A stretch of DNA of 64,000 nt, from the NCBI GenBank assembly GCA_036510065.1, contig DATCEO010000198.1, positions 21,932 through 85,931 on the forward strand, given 5' to 3'. Positions 44,210-52,698 of the stretch are shown one piece after another. How positions within the stretch are numbered: position 1 is the first letter of the stretch; each line of letters opens with the position of its first letter. The position numbers and the translations under genes are program-made. The notes beneath the pieces are model-generated. The model saw only the letters and a list, made by a program, of their open reading frames with translations. It was not told the origin of the DNA and did not search any database. The DNA is from DASUBV01 sp036510065 (lineage in GTDB: Bacteria; Actinomycetota; Actinomycetes; Streptosporangiales; Streptosporangiaceae).

Positions 44210-45475
44210 TCAGGAGACCCAGGAGTTGTGCGCGCGCGGCTCGCTCAGCGGCACCCCGGCGGGAGCGGCGGGCACGGCGGCGGGGCTCACGAGCGAGCTT
44301 CCGCCCGGCCCGGCCAGCACGGCCTGGTGCAGGGCGCTGCCCCCTAGCAGCCGCTTCCAGGACAGGAACCACACCGTCCAGCCATCCCCCCAGGTCCCGG
44401 CCTTCGGGCTGCCGGTGACGGTCACCGGGTCACCGGGCACGGCCAGCTGGTAGTACTCCTGCGCATGCGCGGGCGAGGTGTTGACGCAGCCGTGGCTGAC
44501 GTTGGTGACGCCCTGCACACCCACCGACCAGTAGGCGTCATGCACGTAGTCACCGCTCCAGGTAAACCGCACCGACCACGGGACCTCCAGGTTGTAGCCC
44601 GGCCCCACCATGTTCACCGGGTTCCCCTTGTCGATGGTCACATAGGTCCCGTTCGGGGTGTCATCACCCGGCCGGCCGGTGCTGATCGGCCACGTCCCGT
44701 ACAGGCGGCGCTTGTAATAGACGTGCATGTAGTGAGCCCGGGTACTGGCCACCACGATCAGCGACGGGCCGATCTCAAAGCTCTGGGTGAGATTGCGCGT
44801 GCCGTACACACCCGGCGCGCCCTGCACTCCGTTAAACCTGGCGTCGAAGGTCACCCGGGTGTACTGCGGCCAGTACGTGCGCGGCCGGAAGTACAGCGTC
44901 TTATCGCCGTCCCAGTACCAGGCCCCGGTCACCCGGCGAGAGGTCCGGATCTGGATGGCCCGCTCGATCGCGGCCTTATGAGTGATTGCCCGATTGAAGT
45001 TCAAGATGATCGGCATGCCCACGCCATAGCGCTGCTGGTAGCCCTCGATGGTCATCGCCACAAACGTCTTCCTGGGCTTGAGCGTGGCGAACGAGCTGGT
45101 CGCGGTCACGCTTTTCCCGCCGGCGCCGCGAGCCGCCGCGACCACGGTAAATCGCTGCCCCGTGTTCAGCGGCTGGCTGCTCTGCCAGACCGTGCCGTGC
45201 TCACTGAGCTGGCCGGCGACCGGATCGCCGCCGGTCTGCACCCGGACCGCGCGCAGCGCCCCGTTGGTGGCATGAACCATGATCCCGGCCCCGGGCCGGA
45301 CGTTATGCAGGCCGTTCCCCGGCGTAATCGTCAGCCGCGGAACTGGCGCCGGCCGGCGCACCGACGCGGCCATCCCCGCCGAGCATGCCGCCAGCGCCAG
45401 CACCAGGACCGTCCCCATGGCCCCGGTCCCTAGCGCGTGGGCCCCCCGGCCCGGTCGTGCCTTGGTACTACTCAC
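44210..45475 (-). CDS. L,D-transpeptidase lipoprotein (Ig-like domains plus YkuD)
   Basis: A 421-residue exported enzyme that makes 3-3 cross-links in peptidoglycan. There is a lipoprotein signal (VLVLALAACSAG), two Ig-like domains (about 45-140 and 140-250, the second with FNRAITHKAAIERAIQI) and a YkuD domain with the catalytic HGC in VTNVSHGCVNTSPAHAQEYY and the upstream His in VHDAYWSVG. This is the actinobacterial Ldt type. GTG 45475 has GGGGAG upstream. The C-terminal tail is long and low in complexity. It has no TetR operator. Confidence 0.93.
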   Translation of the reverse strand: MSSTKARPGRGAHALGTGAMGTVLVLALAACSAGMAASVRRPAPVPRLTITPGNGLHNVRPGAGIMVHATNGALRAVRVQTGGDPVAGQLSEHGTVWQSSQPLNTGQRFTVVAAARGAGGKSVTATSSFATLKPRKTFVAMTIEGYQQRYGVGMPIILNFNRAITHKAAIERAIQIRTSRRVTGAWYWDGDKTLYFRPRTYWPQYTRVTFDARFNGVQGAPGVYGTRNLTQSFEIGPSLIVVASTRAHYMHVYYKRRLYGTWPISTGRPGDDTPNGTYVTIDKGNPVNMVGPGYNLEVPWSVRFTWSGDYVHDAYWSVGVQGVTNVSHGCVNTSPAHAQEYYQLAVPGDPVTVTGSPKAGTWGDGWTVWFLSWKRLLGGSALHQAVLAGPGGSSLVSPAAVPAAPAGVPLSEPRAHNSWVS

Positions 45476-45565
45476 GTAGCTCCCCGCTCCCCCGTACCTG
45501 GCTGGCGAGGAGCCCGGCGACGGCCGTCTGCCGCTGCCAGCGCCGGGCTCTGCCTGCCTGCTCGC

Positions 45566-45691
45566 TTAAGCGCGAGACCGCCGGCCCTTCCGTCCCTGCA
45601 TACCCTGGCGCTTGCGCTTGACGGCCATGGTCAGCGAGAGCATGGCCACGCAGATTGCGGCGATTGCCATGCCAGACTTCATTGAGCGCAT
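45566..45691 (-). CDS. 41-residue membrane peptide with basic tail
   Basis: MRSMKSGMAIAAICVAMLSL, then TMAV, then a run rich in Lys and Arg. One hydrophobic helix is followed by about 17 mostly basic or polar residues. ATG 45691 is preceded by GGGGGAAGGA at good spacing, and the codon choice is actinobacterial. It lies 90 bp upstream of the L,D-transpeptidase gene on the same strand and may be co-transcribed. No family is recognised. The 226 bp upstream are relatively AT-rich and contain no other gene. Confidence 0.65.
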   Translation of the reverse strand: MRSMKSGMAIAAICVAMLSLTMAVKRKRQGMQGRKGRRSRA

Positions 45692-45917
45692 GCTGAATTC
45701 CTTCCCCCGATTGGACTCGTGGCGCCCGAGCGTTCAATCCCGTCGCTTCGAGAACGGTAAATCTTCTCGCACGCCTGCAGATACGCCGAGCATTACCCGC
45801 TCACCAGCGGCAAACACGAGCATTCGCCGAGAGGCCGTTAATAAGCTGGCTACTTTCTGGCAAAGAAGGTAAATCGGGTCCGCGTGAGGCGCCGGGGCCA
45901 ATGCGCCCGCGCGCGGG

Positions 45918-46733
45918 TCACGCGTCTCGCCGGCTCAGCACCATGGCCCCGGCCACGAGCAGCACGGCGATCTCGGCGGCGAGCGCCCCCAGGGCAGCCA
46001 GCGGGGACAGGGCACCAGTGGACGAGGAGCCCTGCACCAGGGCGTCGGCCGCTCGCAGTGGCAGGTACCGGATCACATCCTGGCGGGCTGCGCCCGTCAG
46101 CACCTGGACGGCCAGGCTCGGCACCATCAGCACGGCCGCCGTGGCGATCAGGCCGCCCGCGCTGCGGCGGACAATCGTGCCGCAGCCGAACCCGATGAGC
46201 GCCATGGCCACGAACAGGCCGCTGGCACCAAGCAGCCGCCGAACGGCGAGCGCGCTGAACAGCGCGGCGTGGGCCCGCGGGCCGAGAATCGCCAGCCCGA
46301 TCCCGACCGCCAGGGCCGAGATGAGCAGGCCGTAGGCCCAGGCCACCGCGGCGAGGACGCCGATCTTCGCGATGAGCAGACGGACCCGCTGCGGCGTGGC
46401 GATCAGGGTCGGGGGCATCGTCCCGCCGGAGTACTCGGCAGTGATGATGAGCACCCCGCCCGCGGCGATGGCGAACTGGGCCACCGACAGCCCGAACAGG
46501 CTCGCGCCGAAGTAATCCACCCCGGTCACCGGATGCGCGGCCGAGGCGATGGACGAGCAGCGCAGGATGCCCAGCAGCACGGATATGAAAGCCGCTAGGC
46601 CGGCCGTCCACCACGCGGAGCGAGTGGTGCGCAGCTTGTGCCACTCCGAGTGCAGGACCGGGGCCAGCTGGCCGGCCGAGGCCAGCAGCCGGCTGCGCCA
46701 CGACGGGGTCGGCTCGGTGATCGTCAGTGTCAT
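45918..46733 (-). CDS. ABC-2 type exporter permease
   Basis: A 271-residue membrane protein with six helices typical of ABC-2 permeases: an N-terminal SEWHKLRTTRSAWWTAGLAA, VGLAILG, and a terminal LAALGALAAEIAVLLVAGAM. It overlaps the ATPase gene by 4 bp (ATGA) and forms an exporter with it. SEWxKLRTxRS is frequent in actinobacterial exporters of peptides or antibiotics. Substrate unknown. Confidence 0.87.
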   Translation of the reverse strand: MTLTITEPTPSWRSRLLASAGQLAPVLHSEWHKLRTTRSAWWTAGLAAFISVLLGILRCSSIASAAHPVTGVDYFGASLFGLSVAQFAIAAGGVLIITAEYSGGTMPPTLIATPQRVRLLIAKIGVLAAVAWAYGLLISALAVGIGLAILGPRAHAALFSALAVRRLLGASGLFVAMALIGFGCGTIVRRSAGGLIATAAVLMVPSLAVQVLTGAARQDVIRYLPLRAADALVQGSSSTGALSPLAALGALAAEIAVLLVAGAMVLSRRDA

Positions 46734-47668
46734 GGCGCGGAGACCTTCTGTGCGGCCTGGCCGAGCTGGCCGGCGTCTTCGAGGGCTGGTGCGGTCAGGG
46801 CCAGGTAGGCCTGCTCGAGTGACGGCGTGACCTCGGTCAGCTCGGTCAGGATCGCGCCCGCCGAGGATGCGACCGCGGCGACAGCGCTGCGGTCCAGGCC
46901 CGAAATCAGGATCGTTGCCTCGGCTCCCTGTTCGACAACCGCGCCGTGTGCGGTCAGCACCCCGGCTAGCAGGCCAACCTGGTCGCTGCGGACCCTGATG
47001 GCCGGATTCAACCCGGCCATCAGCGGCAGGCGCCCGGCCGGGCAGTCGGCCAGCAGCGCCCCGCGCCTGATCACCAGCACGTGGTCCGCGATCTCGGCGA
47101 TCTCGGCGATGAGATGACTGGAGATCAGGATGGTCCGGCCCTGCGCGCCGAGCTCCCGGATGAAGCCGCGCAGCCAGCTGATTCCCTCCGGATCCAGGCC
47201 GTTGCTGGGCTCGTCGAGGAGCAGTACCGGCGGGTCGCCGAGTAGCGCGGCGGCCAGGCCCAGCCGCTGGCGCATGCCGAGCGACAGCCGGCCGGCCCGG
47301 CGGCGGACGACCGACCCGATGCCGCACAGCTCCGCGACCTCGCGGGCCCGGCTGCGCGGAATCCGGTTGGAGTAGGCCAGCCACAGCAGGTGGTCCAGGG
47401 CGCGACGGCCCGGATTGGCCGATCCGCTCTCCAGCACCGCCCCCACCTCTCGCAGGGGGGTGACCCGCTCGGCATGTGTCCGTCCGTCCACCAGGGCCTG
47501 TCCGGAGCTGGGGCGATCGAGGCCGACGATCATCCGCAGGGTGGTGGATTTTCCGGCGCCGTTAGGACCGAGCAGTCCGGTCACCGATCCGGCGGGGACT
47601 ACCGCGGAGATCGCGTCCACCGCGACGGTCGAGCGGTAGCGCTTGGTGAGCTTGACAAGTTCGATCAC
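46730..47668 (-). CDS. ABC exporter ATPase (DrrA/bacitracin-type)
   Basis: A 312-residue ATPase: Walker A GLLGPNGAGKSTTLRMIVGL, signature RLSLGMRQRLGLAAAL (LSLGM instead of the usual LSGGQ), Walker B VLLLDEPSNGLDPEG, H-loop ISSHLIAEIAE. The C-terminal 90 residues are a regulatory extension. The LSLGM signature and GLLGPNGAGKST fit the drug/peptide exporter group. The promoter carries repeated CGGTATAT boxes. Confidence 0.9.
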   Translation of the reverse strand: MIELVKLTKRYRSTVAVDAISAVVPAGSVTGLLGPNGAGKSTTLRMIVGLDRPSSGQALVDGRTHAERVTPLREVGAVLESGSANPGRRALDHLLWLAYSNRIPRSRAREVAELCGIGSVVRRRAGRLSLGMRQRLGLAAALLGDPPVLLLDEPSNGLDPEGISWLRGFIRELGAQGRTILISSHLIAEIAEIADHVLVIRRGALLADCPAGRLPLMAGLNPAIRVRSDQVGLLAGVLTAHGAVVEQGAEATILISGLDRSAVAAVASSAGAILTELTEVTPSLEQAYLALTAPALEDAGQLGQAAQKVSAP

Positions 47669-47719
47669 GGCTGTCCTCCGCGGGCTGGTCCATAAGTAAC
47701 TTCTCTGTGCATCGTCTCA

Positions 47720-47759
47720 CGGTATAGCGGATAGCAATATACCGCAAGGCGATATACCG
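47720..47759. promoter_or_regulatory. Repeated CGGTATA operator upstream of the ABC exporter
   Basis: CGGTATA (47720-47726) and two inverted copies TATACCG (47738-47744, 47753-47759) with a 15-bp spacing between the last two. They lie 52-91 bp upstream of the exporter ATPase start. The layout suggests a dimeric repressor (GntR/YtrA or PadR type), but no such gene is adjacent. Confidence 0.5.
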
Positions 47760-47805
47760 GCTAGGAGACGAGAGAAGACCAGCAGGGCGTGGCCGGCAGC
47801 CCGGG

Positions 47806-47864
47806 GTGCGGCTGCATCGGATGCGGCTGCATGGGTGCGGCTGTATGGGGTGCGGCTGAATGAG
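47806..47864. repeat. Four tandem 14-15-bp repeats in the exporter upstream region
   Basis: Units GTGCGGCTGCATCG, GATGCGGCTGCATGG, GTGCGGCTGTATGGG and GTGCGGCTGAATGAG at 47806-47819, 47820-47834, 47835-47849 and 47850-47864. They lie in the 291-bp gap between the exporter and cupin genes, where I see no gene. Confidence 0.8.
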
Positions 47865-47959
47865 GCGCGCTCCACGCGGTAACGCCCCGGCCGGGAGCGC
47901 TGGGCGCAGGCCAACGGCTGGCCGTGCGCATGGCATCGGTCAGCGGAGTCCGCGGCGGG

Positions 47960-48304
47960 CTAGAAGATGACGTAGACCTTGCGGATCTTCTCGTGGATCT
48001 GCCAGGTCCCGGCCCAGCCGCGCGGGAAGACGGCGGTGTCGCCGGGGCCGATGTCGCGGGCCTGCCCGCCGTCCGGGGTCACGGTCATCCGCCCGGCCAC
48101 GATGTGCACGAACTCATGGGTCGAGAGCTTCCAGTAGGACGGCCCGGGGGTGCACTCCCAGACCCCGGCTTCCTGGTCGCCGTCCTGCCAGAGGGTCAGC
48201 CCGGCGGTCTGCATCGGCTCGCCGGTCGCCTCCTCCAGAGCACCCCAGTCCTCCAGCTCGGCGGTGACGGCCGCGGCCAGGTACGGCGTCGTGAGGTCAC
48301 TCAT
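47960..48304 (-). CDS. Cupin-domain protein (DUF861/EutQ-like)
   Basis: A 114-residue single-domain cupin. The first cupin motif region is VWECTPGPSYWKLSTHEFVHIVAGRM and the second GPGDTAVFPRGWAGTWQIHE, ending KVYVIF, as in the cupin_3/DUF861 family of amine and ureide metabolism. Metal ligands are incomplete (one His in each half is clear). It lies 25 bp downstream of the DAO-type oxidase gene in the same operon and so under operator 4. ATG 48304 has GAAAGGA upstream. Confidence 0.85.
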   Translation of the reverse strand: MSDLTTPYLAAAVTAELEDWGALEEATGEPMQTAGLTLWQDGDQEAGVWECTPGPSYWKLSTHEFVHIVAGRMTVTPDGGQARDIGPGDTAVFPRGWAGTWQIHEKIRKVYVIF

Positions 48305-48329
48305 GGCAGGGTCCTTTCGGGGGTGGCGG

Positions 48330-49577
48330 TCAGGAGATCGTCAGCTGGCCGGGCGCGGCCGTGGGGAACGGCAAGGCGATTGGATCGGTAGCCAGCTTGC
48401 TGTGACCCGCCGCGTCGAACCGGTCCAGTCCGAGGGCGGTCACGTCGACGACGTCAGAGGTGCCGGTGAGCGCCACGTCGGCGGCGGCGCGGGCCACGGC
48501 GGGTCCCCACATCATCCCGGCACCGCCCGCGCTCGCCACCGTCACGCCGTCGATGGGCCGCTCACCGGCCAGGGCGGGACCAATGATCGGCAGGTGATCG
48601 GGGGTGTAGTCGATCGTCGCGGCCCACATCCGGCGCAGCCCGAGGCCCGCGGTCACCGGCACGAGCTCGGCCAGCCGCTGGCGCATCAGCGCCAGGTAGG
48701 GCTCGTCCACGGCCGCCGCCGGGCCGGGCGGCTCGTCGGGATTGCTCATCCCGAACAGCAGGCCACCCTCCTCCGGCCGCCAGTACAGCCCGGCGGTCAG
48801 GTCGAACACCATCGGCACCCGGGCCGGGTCGAGGTTGGGATGCGGCTCGGTCACCGCTACCTGGTGCCGGACCCCGCCCACCGGGACGACGACTCCGGCC
48901 AGCCCGGCCACCCGGGCCAGCTCCGGGCCTCCGGTGAGCACCACCAGCGGCGCGCGGACCAGGCCGGCCGAGGTCTGAACCCCCGTTACCTGGCGGGACT
49001 GGGTCTGCAGGCCGGTGAAGCTGACGTGCTCGCGGATCTGCACGCCGCTGGTGGCCAGGGCCACGGCGTAGGCGGTCACGTTGCGGGGCGGGGTCAGGTA
49101 CCCGTCTTCGGCGCAGTAGGTACCGCCGAGCGTGCGGCCCGGGGCCAGCGTCGGGTTGAGGGTGTCAAGCTGGGCCGGCTCCAGCCAGCGAACCGGCAGG
49201 CCCAGCGCGGTCTGCATGGCCATGCGCTCGCGCGCGGCGCTGACGTCGGCGGGGGTGAAGCAGGGCAGCACGTAGCCCTGCGGGGTGAACCCGGAATCGA
49301 TGCCCAGCTCGACTGGCTGGCGCAGGTAGAAGCGGCGTGACCACTCGCCGAGCTGCACCGCCCACGGGGTGCCGCCCTGGGTCCGGACCACGCCGGCGGC
49401 CCGGCTGCTCGCGCCCTGCCCGAGGGTCCGCTTCTCGATCAGCAGCACCCGGTCCAGGCCGCTGCGGCGCAGGAAGTAGGCGCACCAGGCGCCGACTGTC
49501 CCGCCCCCGACGACGACAGCGTCGGCGTCGCCGGGGACGGGAGCCCTGGCACTGGCCGGCTCGCTAGCTGCAGGCAT
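48330..49577 (-). CDS. DAO-type FAD-dependent amine oxidoreductase
   Basis: A 415-residue flavoprotein of the D-amino-acid oxidase superfamily (sarcosine/dimethylglycine oxidase, PuuB). The FAD dinucleotide motif is AVVVGGGTVGAWCAYFLRRSG followed by LLIEKRTLGQGASSRAAGVV. GLRRMWAATIDYTPDHLPIIG and GGAGMMWGPAVARAAADVAL are C-terminal FAD-binding signatures. It probably oxidises a secondary or tertiary amine to an imine with release of peroxide or electron transfer. ATG 49577 (MPAASEP) is preferred; a TTG start further upstream would lie inside operator 4. The cupin gene follows in the same operon. Confidence 0.88.
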   Translation of the reverse strand: MPAASEPASARAPVPGDADAVVVGGGTVGAWCAYFLRRSGLDRVLLIEKRTLGQGASSRAAGVVRTQGGTPWAVQLGEWSRRFYLRQPVELGIDSGFTPQGYVLPCFTPADVSAARERMAMQTALGLPVRWLEPAQLDTLNPTLAPGRTLGGTYCAEDGYLTPPRNVTAYAVALATSGVQIREHVSFTGLQTQSRQVTGVQTSAGLVRAPLVVLTGGPELARVAGLAGVVVPVGGVRHQVAVTEPHPNLDPARVPMVFDLTAGLYWRPEEGGLLFGMSNPDEPPGPAAAVDEPYLALMRQRLAELVPVTAGLGLRRMWAATIDYTPDHLPIIGPALAGERPIDGVTVASAGGAGMMWGPAVARAAADVALTGTSDVVDVTALGLDRFDAAGHSKLATDPIALPFPTAAPGQLTIS

Positions 49578-49601
49578 TGGCACGAGGACGATGCTGACAT
49601 A

Positions 49602-49617
49602 AACTGAACGTTCAGTC
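49602..49617. promoter_or_regulatory. TetR-regulon operator 4 (divergent oxidase / acyl-CoA dehydrogenase)
   Basis: AACTGAACGTTCAGTC contains a perfect 14-bp palindrome at 49603-49616. It lies between the divergent DAO-type oxidase and acyl-CoA dehydrogenase genes and could control both. Confidence 0.75.
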
Positions 49618-49692
49618 AAGGATTGGCCACCCTTTCAGTGGCGGGAGCCAGTCCCGCGGGCGCGAGCACAGCGAGCACAGATCGAGGGCGCG

Positions 49693-50859
49693 ATGTACGG
49701 CTTGTCAGACGAGGACCTGCAGATTCAGGCACGCGCCGCGACGTTTGCCGACGAGCTGATCCCGCTGGAGGTCACGGCGGAGCTGGCGGACGGCGAGCTG
49801 CCGAAGGAGGTCACGGCCGGGCACGCCGCCCGGGCCAGGGAACTGGGCCTGTGCGCGACCAATATGCCACGCGACCTGGGCGGCCGGGGATACAGCACGC
49901 TGCAGCAGGTCCTGGTCCAGGAGCAGGTCGGCGGGGTGACCAACGCCCTGGCCTGGGTGGCCTCGACGCCCCCGTCGTGGCTGCCGGCCGTGGCCACCGA
50001 ATACCAGCTGCAGAAGTTCGTGCTGCCCACGATCCGGGGCGACCGCGAGGAGTGCTACGCCATCACCGAGGAGGGCGCCGGCTCCGACGTCGACGGGATC
50101 GTCGCGACGGCCCGGCGAGCCGGCGACGACTACCTGCTGACCGGCGAGAAGTGGCACGTCACGTCCTACAACAGCGCGGACTACGCGTTCTTCCAGGCCA
50201 AGCTGGCCGACGGCGAGCACGCGGGCGAGCACGCCATGTTCCTGGTCGACCTGCCCAGCCCGGGCGTCACGGTGGTGCGCACGCCGGCCTACTCCCACAC
50301 GATCAGCCACCAGCACCCGATCGTGGCCTTCGACGATGTCCGCGTGCCCGCGACTCACCTAGTCGGCGCCGAGGGCGACGGGATGAGCTTTGCCTACGAG
50401 TGGTTCCGGTTCGAGCGCCTGATGGTGGCCGCGCGCTGCCTGGGCGCGGCGGCCCGGCTGACCGGGGAGATGACCGAGTTCGCGGCCGGGCGGCAGGTGC
50501 AGGGCCGGCCGATCTCGGTGCTCGGGGCGATCCAGGGCATGCTCGCCGACAGCCTGACCGAGCTGTTCGCAGCGCGCTCGCTGGTCTACGAGACGGCCCG
50601 CGGCATCGACGCCGGCGCGGACGTCAAGGTGGCGCACGCGCAGTGCTCGATGGCCAAGCTGTACGCGTCGGAGATGGCCGGGCGGGTGGCCGACCGCGCG
50701 GTCCAGGTGTTCGGCGGCCGGGGCTACATGCGCGAGAACGTGGCCGAGCGGTTCTTCCGCGAGCTGCGGGTCGAGCGGATCTGGGAGGGCACGAGCGAGG
50801 TCCAGCGAGCCATCATCGCCGACCAGATGGTCAAGCGCGGCCCCGGCGCCCTCGTGTAA
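49693..50859 (+). CDS. Acyl-CoA dehydrogenase family protein
   Basis: A 388-residue flavoprotein with the three ACAD domains: an all-alpha N-terminus (GLCATNMPRDLGGRGYSTLQ), the beta domain (CYAITEEGAGSDVDGI, TGEKWHVTS) and a C-terminal helical domain (QVFGGRGYMRENVAERFFRE and ERIWEGTSEVQRAIIADQM, where the catalytic Glu of many members lies). FAD-dependent alpha,beta-dehydrogenation of an acyl-CoA, or a related oxidation, is expected. The start is ATG 49693. It is divergent from the oxidase gene across operator 4, which suggests a shared pathway. Confidence 0.9.
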   Translation: MYGLSDEDLQIQARAATFADELIPLEVTAELADGELPKEVTAGHAARARELGLCATNMPRDLGGRGYSTLQQVLVQEQVGGVTNALAWVASTPPSWLPAVATEYQLQKFVLPTIRGDREECYAITEEGAGSDVDGIVATARRAGDDYLLTGEKWHVTSYNSADYAFFQAKLADGEHAGEHAMFLVDLPSPGVTVVRTPAYSHTISHQHPIVAFDDVRVPATHLVGAEGDGMSFAYEWFRFERLMVAARCLGAAARLTGEMTEFAAGRQVQGRPISVLGAIQGMLADSLTELFAARSLVYETARGIDAGADVKVAHAQCSMAKLYASEMAGRVADRAVQVFGGRGYMRENVAERFFRELRVERIWEGTSEVQRAIIADQMVKRGPGALV

Positions 50860-50881
50860 TCCGCCCGCCCCGCGAGCTTGA

Positions 50882-51370
50882 TCAGGCGGGGAGATTGGCC
50901 TCGATGGCCGAGATGACCTCGGGGGCGTCGGGCTCGGTGCGGGGGCGGAACCGGGCTATGGCCTTGCCGTCCGGGCTGACCAGGAACTTCTCGAAGTTCC
51001 ACTGGATGTCGCCGGCCTCGCCCGCGTCGTCGGCCAGGGCCGTGAGCTCGGTGTAGACGGGGTGCCGGCCGGGCCCGTTGACGTCGATCTTCTCGAACAT
51101 CGGGAAGCTGACCCCGTAGGTGGCCGAGCAGAACTCGGCGATCTCCTCCGCGCTGCCCGGCTCCTGCCCGCCGAACTGGTTACACGGGAACCCGACCACG
51201 GCGAAGCCGCGGTCGGCGAACTGCTCGTGCAGCCGCTCCAGGCCGGCGTACTGCGGCGTCAGCCCGCACTTGGAGGCCACGTTGACGACCAGCAGCGTCT
51301 TGCCCGCCAGGTCGCCCAGCGATGCGGGCTGGCCGTCCAGTGTCTTCAGGGGGATGTCATACAGGGTCAA
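50882..51370 (-). CDS. Glutathione-peroxidase-family (thioredoxin-dependent) peroxidase
   Basis: A 162-residue thiol peroxidase. The active-site segment is NVASKCGLTPQYAGLE, with cysteine rather than selenocysteine; FPCNQFGGQEPGS supplies the conserved Gln, and WNFEKFLV the Trp/Asn. It detoxifies peroxides and could protect against those made by the nearby oxidases. TTG 51370 is used because GAGGAGC lies upstream and no closer ATG or GTG fits. It is convergent with the acyl-CoA dehydrogenase gene. It has no TetR operator. Confidence 0.9.
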   Translation of the reverse strand: MTLYDIPLKTLDGQPASLGDLAGKTLLVVNVASKCGLTPQYAGLERLHEQFADRGFAVVGFPCNQFGGQEPGSAEEIAEFCSATYGVSFPMFEKIDVNGPGRHPVYTELTALADDAGEAGDIQWNFEKFLVSPDGKAIARFRPRTEPDAPEVISAIEANLPA

Positions 51371-51465
51371 CGTTCAAGCTCCTCTGGCCTGGGCGGCAAA
51401 ATGACGTACCAGACCTGTCAACGTCGCGTATGCCGCAGGAATGCCCGCTGGCCCGACCGGGCAGC

Positions 51466-52665
51466 CTAGCTGGCCACGGCGGCCGAGGTGCCGTGATTCC
51501 AGACCGGCTCACCCTGGTAGCCGCGGCCGATCATCGTGACGAACTGGTAGACCGCGTCCTCGTCCGGCGCCAGCGGGCCCGGCCGGGCGTGCGGCGACGA
51601 GAGCCCGCGCTGCACGGACTCACAGGCCTGCCAGTCCTGCCGGTTGGTGATGTCCCAGAAGTCGACGGCGTAGCCGGGATCGAAGTCCGGGCGGGCCAGC
51701 GCCTCGGGCGCGAAGGCCCAGACGCACTCGATCATCGTCCGGTCCGCCGCCAGCGGCACCAGCCGGTGTGTCATCACGTAGTCGGGGTGCAGGCTCAGCA
51801 GCACGTTGGGAAAGACATTGACATAGATAACGGTCCGCAGGCCCCGGTCATCCAGGCCGCGCAGGGCGGTTCCGTGGCTGGTCCCGTCGAGCGACATGGT
51901 GTCCATGCCGTCCCGCAGGTCCATCCAGCCCCCGACCCAGGCCCCTTCCGCCTGATAGTTCTCGCCGCTCTTGGGCGGGCTGACCCGGCACAGCTCCGGA
52001 TGGATCACCGGGCAGTGGTAGCACTCGTGGTAGTTCTCGGTCAGGATCTTCCAGTTCGCCGCGGCGTCATAGCGATGCCGTCCGGCGATGGCCAGCCGCT
52101 CCGGCTCGTACGGCGCGATGACCGGCTCCAGCTCGGCCAGCGCGCTGGCCAGCGTCGGCGCCGCGCCGGCTGACCCGTCGACGAAGATCAGCCCGTGCCA
52201 CTCGGCGACCGGCAGCTCGGCCAGGCCCCAGGCGGACCGCTCGAACCCCTCGGCGCGCTTGAACCCGGAGGCGAAGCGCAGGCCACCGTCGAGCCCGTAG
52301 GTCCACGAGTGATACGGGCAGATGATCGTGTTGCGCTGCGCGGTGTCGCCCACGCCCAGCAGCTCGTGCCCGCGATGACGGCAGCTGTTGCCGAAGGCGT
52401 GCAGCGTCCCGTCCTCGTCGCGGGTCAGCAGCACGCTCCCGGCGCCGGCCGGCTCGGCCCGCTGGTCCCCCGGCTGGGCGACCTGCGCGGAAAACCCGAC
52501 GCAGGTCCAGCCGCCGCCGAAGAAGTTCTGCTGCTCCCAGGCGAACACCGCGGGGTCGACGTAGGCCGCCCTGGGCAGCATCGTGCTCTGCCCGAAGGGA
52601 CGGAGCGCCGCCGCCAGTCCGGCGGAATCGATCGGAGCAGCCGAATAGCGCGTTTGACTGACCAT
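51466..52665 (-). CDS. Rieske non-haem iron oxygenase, GbcA/CntA-like
   Basis: A 399-residue oxygenase alpha subunit. The Rieske 2Fe-2S site is C95-x-H97 and C116-x-x-H119 (SCRHRGHELLG, IICPYHSW). The mononuclear iron site is in NWKILTENYHECYHCPVIHP, with H217 and H222 at the spacing used by carnitine and glycine-betaine monooxygenases. Such enzymes remove a methyl or trimethylamine group from quaternary amines using O2. No reductase partner gene (GbcB/CntB type) is in the window. ATG 52665 lies inside operator 5 and seven bases after TACCCT, so the mRNA may be leaderless and directly occluded by the repressor. Confidence 0.9.
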   Translation of the reverse strand: MVSQTRYSAAPIDSAGLAAALRPFGQSTMLPRAAYVDPAVFAWEQQNFFGGGWTCVGFSAQVAQPGDQRAEPAGAGSVLLTRDEDGTLHAFGNSCRHRGHELLGVGDTAQRNTIICPYHSWTYGLDGGLRFASGFKRAEGFERSAWGLAELPVAEWHGLIFVDGSAGAAPTLASALAELEPVIAPYEPERLAIAGRHRYDAAANWKILTENYHECYHCPVIHPELCRVSPPKSGENYQAEGAWVGGWMDLRDGMDTMSLDGTSHGTALRGLDDRGLRTVIYVNVFPNVLLSLHPDYVMTHRLVPLAADRTMIECVWAFAPEALARPDFDPGYAVDFWDITNRQDWQACESVQRGLSSPHARPGPLAPDEDAVYQFVTMIGRGYQGEPVWNHGTSAAVAS

Positions 52666-52671
52666 ACAGTC
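52656..52671. promoter_or_regulatory. TetR-regulon operator 5, overlapping the Rieske start codon
   Basis: GACTGACCATACAGTC; with one flanking base pair on each side more, TTGACTG and CAGTCAA form perfect 7-bp arms. It covers the ATG of the Rieske oxygenase gene (52663-52665) and abuts a -10-like TACCCT (minus strand, 52673-52678). Confidence 0.6.
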
Positions 52672-52698
52672 AAGGGTAAATCCCGCGCCGCGCCTTGT

